NCBI RefSeq assembly: GCF_018143015.1
Contig: NC_054749.1
Span: forward strand, 31,614,911-31,678,910
Length of the DNA stretch: 64,000 nt
DNA from: Lytechinus variegatus
Lineage: Eukaryota; Echinodermata; Echinoidea; Temnopleuroida; Toxopneustidae
Direction: 5' to 3'
The position numbers and the translations under genes are program-made. The notes below the pieces were generated by a model that was not told where the DNA came from, searched no databases, and saw only the letters and a program-made list of their open reading frames with translations. Positions 56,311 to 64,000 of this stretch are shown piece after piece (the stretch's first letter is position 1; every line of letters starts with the position of its first letter).

Positions 56311-59300
56311 CTGTGTGGACAGGACAAATGGACCATTATTCAATCATTTCAATTCAAATTCTGATAATTCTTTTTTTTTTTTGTAAAGGGATACATCAGG
56401 TGGTTGTTCCTCAAAAAAATCAATCTGCTTACAGTATCTCTTTAGTTATTAGTGAATTCCCTCTATTAAAGCACAATCTGACCTTTGCAGTGAGGCATTA
56501 TTTAAATATTTCTGAAACACCCTTACGATTGTTTGAGTTAAGCATGACCGGAGATCATTTCAAATTACATCTTTGTCAAAACCTTACATGAAGAATGATT
56601 ACTTTTTACTTTGAAGGGACTTAACAATATATTTTTTTAAAGCGTACACATACATGTAGGTACCAAGGACCTAGCATTTGTATTTATTTAAATTTATATT
56701 AAGAGCATTGAAGGACTTGCTAGCAAGAATAGGTTCCATTGCTGGGAATTTAACCCTGACTTTCACATGTCAAGTCAGGCGCTTTTGACCAATCAGCCAT
56801 GGCACCTTTACTGTCTACATGTATCTGATATTTGAATCCCCCCCCCTGAAAAGGGGTGCTTAGAGGAGCATTATTTTTTTATTCCTAATAGAACAAAAAT
56901 AAACCCAGAGAAAAGTCTCTACTAGTTGTCACATTCTACTAAGAAATATAAAAATTTGTGATTTACAATGTCTCGGGGCTCTCATTTTTCAAAGAGCCAG
57001 AATACTTTAAGACCCCTGTTACACCGGATTTCCTAAGTTGTCTCAGGGCACCCCGAGACCAGTCTCGGGCAGGTTTCTAATCCACAAACCTACCCCAGAC
57101 CCCTTCTGAGCAAAACTATCTCGGACCACCTCGTAATGTGTTCGGAGACGGGTCTCAGGGTGCCCCGAGACTGCTTTGAATTCAGTGTAAACGCAAACCT
57201 GTCCAAGACAGGTTGATCCGCTTAACGTGGAAAGACAGAAAGCTGTCTTGGGGGGCTTTCGGTGTAACAGAGGGTAAAAAATTTAGGTCAACTTTTTCAA
57301 AACCAGTCTCATGGCGCCCCGAGACTGGTCTCGGGTAGGAAATCTGGTGTAACAGAGGTCTAAATCCTCATCAACTTTCTATCACACTTTATCAATTCTG
57401 CATTTATTAATTTTCTCCTTTCCTTTAAAAACTGTTTTCATCAGGGTTAGATTTCCCTTAAATCCTATCAAATACCCATTAACCTCACCAAGGTTATTTC
57501 CATCATAATGATGGAGAACTTACAAGAGTGAGGTAATTGACTGGATCCCATTTTCCAGGAGAAACGCCTTCGATCATCTTGCATTGCCAGCTATGAACCC
57601 ATCTGTCTTTATCCATGTGCAGCCATGCTATGTGTTTCAGACCAACATCTACGGCTACAATGTCCTTCAATCCCTGCAATAGAGATAAGAAGGAAAAATC
57701 ACTGATGACTCAAACACACAACCAAATGAAAGCTATAGCAATGCAATGAAAATTTTGTAGAAATATGATAAAAATCATTAAATTTAAGATATTTTAAGAC
57801 TTACATTCACTTACAGTAAAATAATTGTCTGCAAATACAATGAGACGTTAACTAATGTCACCTCCACACATTTTTTTTAAACATCTTCAATTTTATTTTT
57901 TTTTAATTCTACTTTTTCATGAATGCATATGGACAGCAAACATAGCAGCATAAAACATTTTTAAACCAATTCTGTATCACATTTATCAATCACATAATCA
58001 TAATCAGATGAAAAAAGGGTGAATATAACATAACATCATATCATTATAACATCTGCTTACTTACTGCACATCCATTATAAATATTCAATTGTTCCACTAA
58101 ATAATTTCATTTCAAGAGTGAAATAATGCGGAACTAAAACAATAGAACTTTCTTTCTCCAATTAAATTTTCAATACTAATTTACTTTGACACTCCTTATT
58201 CGATACATATAAATTTCAGGTCAAAATAACAATTTGAAACCATAAGCATGAATGTCACCTTGTCATTTAGACCTAAGTATGTGCTGTACAAAACTATATT
58301 CCCAATAACATGATTATAATCAGTCCATCATGACTCACCAATAACCTTTCATTTGATAGAACTGCAAGGGATGCACTCTGAGGATCTATTCTTGTGCTAG
58401 TCTTCTCCAGGTTTCCATTGGCAAAATTTGATTGAAGTTTCTCAAGGGTTCTTCTGTGAATGGAGAAATGAAGAGAAATTCTTGGGTCAGCAAAGTGTAA
58501 TCCTTTCCCTTACGAATGAAAAATTATCATTATTGCTTCCTTGTGTAACAAGTTTTTCATCTTATGATCATGAGACAGATGTGTTCAAAAAGGTATCCAC
58601 CATTAAACTAATTCGGTATAATAGAAATATTGTTGATAAGATCTGTTGAACCTCTCTCACCTCCCAACTCCTGGAATTGACAACAGCTCTTCAAGTTTTC
58701 TGAACTGTCCTTTCGCTTCTCTATGAGCAATGATGTTGGTAGCCATTCGAGAGTTGATGTACTTCAGCATCTTCAGGTCAGATTCAGGCAAGTTGTTTAA
58801 CAAATTGATAAGATTTGCATCCTGGTCTACTAGTGTCTGAGTTGTATCAAGATAGCCGACATCTTTCTTTGACTCATCCCCTTTGCTGTCTTCTGCAGGA
58901 AGTACGGGGACGCTACTGGAAACAGTTATACCAGTACCACTGCATAGAGAGCATGTGCTTGCTGGTTTGGGGTATGAGTGCTGAAAGAAATAAAAATCAA
59001 ATCATGTCTTCAAAGATAGTTTATATCATCGAAATTTGCGTAAAAATCATTGCTAGAAATAATCAAATGACAAGCATATTCTTGAAATCTCCTTATGTGT
59101 AGACTCAAGACGGCTTCCTTCAATCCTGAAGATTCTTGCAGAACTTGATGAAGTGTGTGTCACAAGAGTAAAGAGCATGTGCCAAATACATGGTGCAAGT
59201 AAACATAGGTAGGGGAGATCGGGGTTAGTTGGAACGCGGGGTAAGTTGAAACATTGTAATTTTCTTTAACGCCTGTAAAATAATTTTATGCAATACTGCC

Positions 59301-60418
59301 ATCAATTTATTGATACTAATAATACAACAAAAGCAATACTGCCCTCAATCTATTGATATTAATTATACAACACTGTTGAGTGTTGTATTTAATAGCAATG
59401 GATCTAGCTGCTGTTGCCTTTTGTCAGTTGCAGATGAAAGACTTCAAAATATTTGGTAAATATGCACTGTAGATCTCTGGCATGCAAGATTGCAAGAAGT
59501 TTCTGAAATTTCTGATAAACAAATCAAATTCATTAACTAACTTTTAAAATATTTGTACACAATAATCAGTCACAATCTCAATGGAGAAAATAATTTCCAT
59601 GTGTTACTGATTGTAGAATTGATGTATGGAGATCGCTTTATGAGGTAAAAAGAGAAGAAACTTCAAAGATTCACAAACATAACTGGATAAAATCGAAATT
59701 TTAATCATTTCCCTTATAACACGGTGCCCTTTTAGAGACACCTTAGTTTCATTGATATTTCAAAGAAAGAGACCCTTGTCTGAAATAAACACTGATGTAA
59801 CTACCGGTAATTAATTTTGACATTGTAATTGGTGAGTGGAGCCAAAGCGACGGAATTCAGGGGCCAATTGCACGAAAGGGTCTTTCCACAAGGACCATCT
59901 TTCGTGTCGCCCATGATGCACTGTATTGATTATGCGGAATATTTCTGAAATAATATTAATACAAAAAATTATCACATCATTTCATAAACAAAGATTTTGT
60001 TTACTTTAACAGATGAATAAAACATGTTTGCAGGTAATTCATTTAAAATGCGTTTCACATGGCGCATCATAATAAATGGGCGACACGAAAGACAGTTCTT
60101 GCAAAGACACTTTCGTGCAATCGGCCACATCCCCAGCAGAGCAGCATGGTCCATGGAAACCCAGAGAGCTCGCGCCCGCTTCGCCGGCGGGAAGCGGACG
60201 GGAGCTCCCTGGGTTAGGTCCATGGTAACCCAGGGAGCGCCGGCCCGTGAGCAGGCCAGCGCCCAGGAGCTCACCATGTATTTACCCATACTCACGGGAC
60301 AAGGGTAGATTATGGTCAAAATATCTAGCAAGATAAATTGTGAAAATTGAAATTATGCACTTACCACGAGTCCACGATTATATGGATGATGCTCTAACGA
60401 GTGGTAGTATCCTGACAT
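55867..60418 (-). CDS. TEFM: TEFM, mitochondrial transcription elongation factor, whole gene (5 exons)
   Basis: TEFM binds mitochondrial RNA polymerase POLRMT in the matrix, raises its processivity and prevents premature termination. Exons of 54, 320, 115, 150 and 444 nt join in frame to 360 residues, the length of human TEFM. Order: a short N-terminus, a low-conservation linker (19-75), a helix-hairpin-helix DNA-binding segment (about 108-131, with LLSIPGVGRRTLEKL), and an RNase H/RuvC-like pseudo-resolvase fold (164-350) with IVAVDVGLKHIAW, PDLYILEHKSF, LLVGTQRKSGQAL and HLANCLLLATAFYDI, each aligning with human TEFM. The N-terminus as called (MSGYYHSLEHHPYN) is a poor mitochondrial presequence; see the uORF entry. 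Exon 1 is the least certain part. Confidence 0.93.
56731..56806 (-). repeat. tRNA-derived SINE head, TEFM intron 4
   Basis: The minus strand starts GGTGCCATGGCTGATTGGTC (A-box-like) and has GTCAGGGTTAAATTCCC (B-box-like) with a closing ATGGAACC arm. Mismatched stems and a long variable region argue for a SINE. Confidence 0.5.
57011..57361. mobile_element. Inverted-repeat element (ends AGACCCCTGTTACACCGGAT), TEFM intron 4
   Basis: The right end ATCTGGTGTAACAGAGGTCT complements the left. Several CCCCGAGACTGGTCTCGGG palindromes lie inside. GC-rich compared with its flanks. Confidence 0.75.
57524..57673 (-). CDS. TEFM: TEFM exon 4
   Basis: Acceptor TCTCTATTGCAG, donor GTAAGT, 150 nt, phase 0 both sides. 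Encodes GLKDIVAVDVGLKHIAWL then HMDKDRWVHSWQCKMIEG. First strands of the RNase H/RuvC-like fold; D172 sits in AVDVG. Confidence 0.95.
58339..58453 (-). CDS. TEFM: TEFM exon 3
   Basis: Acceptor TCTCCATTCACAG, donor GTGAGT. The first base completes Arg125; encodes RTLEKLQSNFANGNLEKT then STRIDPQSASLAVLSNER and LL. Second helix of the HhH motif, then a linker. Confidence 0.93.
58661..58980 (-). CDS. TEFM: TEFM exon 2
   Basis: Acceptor TTTATTTCTTTCAG, donor GTGAGA. Begins HSYPKPASTCSLCSGTG, then an acidic linker, then LINLLNNLPESDLKMLKY, INSRMATNIIAHREAKG and FRKLEELLSIPGVG. The last part matches human TEFM (ALNELNH... to NIVEHRE...). Confidence 0.92.
59861..60125. mobile_element. MITE in TEFM intron 1 (ends GGGCCAATTGCACGAAAG)
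   Basis: The right end CTTTCGTGCAATCGGCC complements the left, and inner CTTTCGTGTCGCCCA / GGGCGACACGAAAG pair as well. Overlapping open frames on both strands cross it and are spurious. Confidence 0.75.
60206..60400. repeat. Inverted duplication, arm A (includes TEFM exon 1 end and donor)
   Basis: Contains TEFM exon 1 (3' part), its GTAAGT donor, 'cacaatttatcttgctagat', and a GC-rich 'ggagctcccTGGGTTAGGTCCATG' type block. The reverse complement recurs at 61851-62042. Confidence 0.8.
60365..60418 (-). CDS. TEFM: TEFM exon 1 (first coding exon, 18 residues)
   Basis: Encodes MSGYYHSLEHHPYNRGLV; donor GTAAGT; phase 0 into exon 2. An in-frame TAG lies upstream and no other in-frame ATG follows it, so this is the first Met. 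The AUG context (TTGATGT) is weak. Total length then equals human TEFM. An unseen extra exon cannot be excluded. Confidence 0.65.
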
Positions 60419-60486
60419 CAAGGCACAGACTGGAACCTCAAAAAAACGAAAAGTTCTCTCCTTCTACCCCAGTCTCGATCGGCCAT
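60418..60486 (-). CDS. uORF overlapping the TEFM start codon
   Basis: The first AUG of the presumed leader lies in an AAAATGGC YY1-like motif and opens a 22-residue frame, MADRDWGRRRELFVFLRF then QSVP. Its UGA overlaps the TEFM AUG as UGAUG. It is rich in Arg and hydrophobics. With one extra T in the run of seven T at 60440-60446 it would be in frame with TEFM. Confidence 0.4.
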   Translation of the reverse strand: MADRDWGRRRELFVFLRFQSVP

Positions 60487-60534
60487 TTTTGTTATGAATC
60501 ATAACAAAATGGCCGATCGAGAATGGGGTAGAAG
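60461..60534. repeat. 74-bp palindrome at the TEFM 5' end
   Basis: Arms of 36-37 bp around a one-base centre (GTTATGAATCATAAC) include ATCGGCCAT / ATGGCCGAT and CTTCTACCCC / GGGGTAGAAG, with a few mismatches. Two YY1-like ATGGC motifs face opposite ways; a third, AAGATGGCTCC, follows at 60605. Possible promoter element or cruciform. Confidence 0.7.
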
Positions 60535-61850
60535 TAGCCAGGAGGCTTCCATTACCAGTAACCAGACGCACGCGTCTGTAACGTTGGCGAAGAACAATAG
60601 GAAACAAGATGGCTCCGTCAACATCGGGCAAGTTTCTTCCATCTTGTCTCATTTTTTAAATGAATTCTTCTTTAAAAATAAAATTGATGGCGCAGAAATG
60701 TCGGAAATGAAGTTGCATCCCATATGATTTAGGGCTAGATCTTTTAGTTTTAGACGGAAAGTATAAATCTCGGGGGCGAAATTTTCAGGTTTTGGCTTCC
60801 TACACGCATGTGAAAGGCTAAGGATTCCTGGCTTCGTTGAGAGTAACCTTACGTTAGTAAATGATTTTTACTCTCTAGAAAGCCTCCTGATCCTGGCTAG
60901 GTAGAACTTAGACAGCTGGCAGCTGTCTGTTTCGAGTTTTTTTAACTTTTTAAATTTCTCCTTGTACACAGACGGCTCGCTATCGTGCAGCCACCACCAA
61001 TGCAAAATCCCCCCGTTGGGGCTCTTCAATTTTTGTCTTTAATGAATAAAAATTTTGAAATTTAACGCGACCAAAATGCAAATGAATATTCCCTCTTGGC
61101 ATTCATTGCCCCAAAACAGAGAAAAATCAAGTTAAAAGGAACAAAAACAGTGACTTACAATTACATCGGCTGTCGCGCAAATTCACTTCCCCGTTTTATC
61201 CTATCTCAAGTACATAGGCCTAATTCATATGGCCATTGAGTCCCTGTACAGATCATGCTAGAACTTCGGTCTCTGTATTTGGTGAGTGAAGCCAACGGAG
61301 TTCAGCTGAACAACCAACATAACAGAGACCGAAGCTTTTTTGGTCTAGTAGAACTAGTACTAGGCCTAGCCCACTTGTTCACTGCTACCATCTGGCCTGT
61401 GGAGAATCTACAGGGAGGAGTATGGTATGCCAATGCTGTATAGAGCACACACTTTAAAAAATCATTAAAATATCACTTTTGTTACCAAAATTACTAATTT
61501 CCATAGTTTTAATTTATTTATCATTAGTAATGTGGGAATAATTTTTGTTTTCACCAGAGCGCTCCAAAACTTGAATTTTGGGCATATTTTTGTGTACGCC
61601 CTCTATTGGTGGAAAGTAATATGGCAAGAAAATTTTCATTTTTGATCTCTATTTTTAATTAAAAAAAATTATATAAAGAATCAAATTTAAATAAGAGCCA
61701 AGCAGTATGAATTAACAGGTCTAATGGAAACTGTCAGTGTAAAAAAATCAAGCATTTGCCCCAAAGAAAAAGAGAAAATAAGCCAAACATTGCCACCCTT
61801 ATTTTGTCACACCTGGAGATATAACTGAGAACAAGGTTATACCATGTCCA

Positions 61851-62042
61851 TTCATTAGCATCATCCATAAAATCGTGGTAAGTGCATAATTTCTGTTTTC
61901 ACAATTTATCTTGCTAGATATTTTGACCATAATCTACCCTTGTCCCGTGAGTATGGGTAAATACACGGTGAGCTCCTGGGCGGCGGCCCGCTACGCGGGC
62001 CGGCGCTCCCTGGGCCGGGCCGGGCCTGGGTTAGGTCCATGA
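61851..62042. repeat. Inverted duplication, arm B (partial antisense copy of the TEFM 5' segment)
   Basis: On the plus strand it reads ATCATCCATAAAATCGTGG followed directly by TAAGTGCATAATTT and TTTATCTTGCTAGATA, then the GC-rich block GGGCCGGCGCTCCCTGG. This is arm A in reverse, with a short deletion near the exon end; a GTGGTAAGT donor is retained. Confidence 0.8.
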
Positions 62043-62479
62043 CCATGACCAGGCCATGCCATGCCCATCATGCCCATGGTAGCCGAACAGCCACACTGAC
62101 ACTCCACAGAAACCGATTGGTCTAGCGGCCGGTGATCCGGCGCTTAATCTTACCGATACCATTCGAAACATCAGTCGAAGATTTAAACGTGTTGCTATAC
62201 AACTCATCTCGGGTTTTAAACTGTCTGCGGTCTGTTTGACGATAGGATGTTTGGGCCCGTTTTTCGCTTCCTGATTTGTCTTTTGCCTAGCAATACGCGT
62301 ACCGTCATAATTTCGATTTGTGACGAAAACTATGAAATGCCAAATAATTAGCGGTACTGCGGTAGCGTCTCATACTCCAGTATTAGTTTACCGTAATAGT
62401 TTACTCCAATTTCATCGATCACAGTAGAAATGTAATTGCTGCTTTCCTTCAGACAAAATTAGATGCGCTACTTATGTTG

Positions 62480-62905
62480 GCATGGAGGGGTGGCAGGGGT
62501 ATCGTAGACAGTGAAAAATTCCATGGAAACACACAAGAAACAAAAAATACTCAAAGTCATCATGGGCAATCTTCTCCCAATGCTTATCGAGTCTATTCTT
62601 AAAAGCAATCACTGAACAAGCAGTAACTACATCTTCTGGGAGACTGTTCCACACATCTATCACTCGGTTAGCAAAGAAAAATTTACGCACATCAAGACGC
62701 GAATATCTTTTCTCTAGCTTTAAGGAATGACCACGTATTTTACCACCACGTCTCAGATAGAAAAGCTCAGAACTTGAATCATAGTATTAAACCATGCATA
62801 TATTTGTACACGTCAATCATGTCACCTCTTTTACTTCGGTGACTGGGTGGGTGATGGCAATTTCAGGAGGCGAAGACGTTCAGAGTATGATAAGTGCTTA
62901 AAGGG
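62480..62905 (-). mobile_element. Decayed non-LTR retrotransposon (LINE), reverse transcriptase C-terminus
   Basis: In several frames on the minus strand: YSERLRLLKLPSP, RGDMIDVYKYMHG, LEKRYSRLDVRKFFFANR and VIDVWNSLPEDVVTACSV then IAFKNRLDKHW. These are the ordered C-terminal motifs of CR1/Jockey-type LINE ORF2. Frameshifts and stops show it is dead. Confidence 0.85.
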
Positions 62906-63402
62906 GAAGTTCACCCTGAAGAAAACTTTGTTGTAAAAATAGCAGAAAAAATAATAAAAAATATTGGTGAAGGTTTGAGGAAAATCCGTTAAAGAGTAAG
63001 ACAGTTATTAGAGTTCAAAGTTTTGGATTTGTGACGTCATAAACGAGCAGCTGCCCCATGTGTTATGTAAAATAAAATGCATGAATTTCAAATTTTGTAT
63101 GGTTCCTGATGACTTATTTTTGTTTTCTATTCATGATCGAGTGTGAAGGGATTTGTCTATTGATATACAAAAGGTACAGTGAAAAACATTTTCAATTTTC
63201 TGAGAAAATGACATTTCATTGATTTTTTACCATTCGCTATGTAGGAATGCTGCTCGCATATGACGTCACAAATCAAATAATTGAAATTCTAATAACTTTT
63301 TAATCATATGATGAATTTCTCTCAAACTTTCGGCAATATTTTTTATTATTTTTTCTGCTATTTTTACAATAAACTTTTTGTCAGGGTGAACTTCCCCTTT
63401 AA
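62899..63402. mobile_element. Foldback element (ends TTAAAGGGGAAGTTCACCCTG)
   Basis: The right end CAGGGTGAACTTCCCCTTTAA is the exact complement, and inner AAATAGCAGAAAAAATAATA / TATTATTTTTTCTGCTATTT pair as well. It lies just upstream of the LINE tail. Non-coding. Confidence 0.85.
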
Positions 63403-64000
63403 TACCTCAGTCAGACTGCAGGTCCCCAAAAAGTGGCTTCTTTCATCCAAGTGATATTCATGACTTGAGATGTTTTGCATATTTAATGAGCTTGATGCGG
63501 ACCAAAACACCTCTTTTCATTCGGTCATTGCTGCTCTCATTGTGCATCGAATTTCATGAATTTGGTATCATTGTAAAGACAAAGAATCATTCTTTCATGT
63601 CATGTGTTTGGATTTATTCAAAGATTTTGTAATATAGGTTAAAAGTTTGATCTAAAATATGCTAAAAAATAAATATTTTCACCTGACAAAAGCTGCTATT
63701 TTCACACTTTATTTCTGTTTGAGCCCAAATGATTTTTATATCATGATAAAGCTGAATATGTATGCTTTGAAATGATATAGGTTTCAAAATAAGAATTGGT
63801 TTAATCGGGTCAAGATCACACTTTTCATTTGCCAAGTACATAAAGCAGTTTGAAAGCAAGAATACTGCACTCTGATTGGTCAAAGAGACCACACAATGGC
63901 AAATTCCAACGGTCCCAGTGCCTGGGTTCGTGGGAAGGTCACACTTCCCATGTGGTAATCTCCTCAAATACCCCGCGCCTGTTTTTCTGTGAACCTTATC
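63403..64000. other. Right edge, nothing recognised
   Basis: AT-rich DNA with a minus-strand open frame (63662-63967) lacking family resemblance or splice context. The segment near 63880-63960 looks like a dispersed repeat. Confidence 0.3.

Noticed and set aside
55919..56591. Plus-strand open frames over the TEFM last exon
   Set aside because: Antisense shadows of a well-conserved coding exon.
60024..60331. Open frames on both strands over the GC-rich block
   Set aside because: They cross the MITE and the inverted-duplication arm and mirror each other; no family resemblance.
60494..60727. Plus-strand 77-residue frame starting MNHNKMADREWGRSS
   Set aside because: Its start is the mirror arm of the palindrome that holds the TEFM uORF start. 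It could be the first exon of a plus-strand transcript, but no donor or family supports it.
1..64000. CRISPR arrays, operons, bacterial-type promoters
   Set aside because: Spliced genes, SINEs and LINEs show this is animal nuclear DNA; the direct repeats present lack unique spacers of even length.

Overview
The window is animal nuclear DNA: AT-rich, with short exons in long introns, GT-AG splice sites, and many short inverted-repeat transposons, tRNA-derived SINEs and decayed LINEs. The protein sequences and repeat types suggest a marine deuterostome, most likely a sea urchin. The species call is inference; the gene calls rest on exon-by-exon translation.

Four protein-coding genes are supported. 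(1) At 869-1008 (+) is the last exon of a secreted S8 subtilisin / proteinase K-like protease; the rest of the gene lies left of the window. (2) From 40020 down to 13899 (-) is a complete indoleamine 2,3-dioxygenase (IDO) gene. Thirteen coding exons join in frame to a 460-residue protein. Exon 4 exists in two versions, 4a and 4b, of identical length (134 nt) and phase, so only one can be used per mRNA. They differ at residues that line the substrate pocket in human IDO1. The protein also ends in a hydrophobic segment that looks like a tail anchor. (3) From 44124 to 52849 (+) is COX19, three exons and 93 residues, a twin CX9C copper/cytochrome oxidase assembly factor with a 7.6-kb first intron. 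(4) From 60418 down to 55867 (-) is TEFM, the mitochondrial transcription elongation factor, five exons and 360 residues. IDO and COX19 are divergent, about 4.1 kb apart; COX19 and TEFM are convergent, about 3 kb apart. COX19 and TEFM both serve mitochondrial respiration, but nothing here shows coordinated control.

Region by region: 1-1.1 kb holds the protease end. 2.3-9.3 kb is mostly transposons: twin ~985-bp Tc1/mariner-like elements, a palindromic relative inserted in a DR1-bearing repeat, and a 1.5-kb element with 8-bp target duplications. 9.7-13.8 kb is intergenic, with a tRNA-like SINE and a tandem repeat carrying perfect DR1 nuclear-receptor sites. 13.9-40 kb is IDO, its introns packed with foldback elements and minisatellites. 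40-44 kb holds the IDO promoter, an 8-bp-TSD element and a LINE fragment interrupted by a MITE. 44-53 kb is COX19; its first intron holds a hAT-like element nested inside another that splits a tRNA-like SINE, and a 1.66-kb element carrying eight copies of one 15-bp motif. 55.9-62 kb is TEFM and its unusual 5' end (overlapping uORF, palindrome, inverted duplication). 62.4-63.4 kb holds a LINE tail and another foldback element.

The best candidates for something undescribed are the two exclusive IDO pocket exons, the IDO tail anchor, the TEFM uORF/start overlap, and the repeated 15-bp motif in the COX19 intron.
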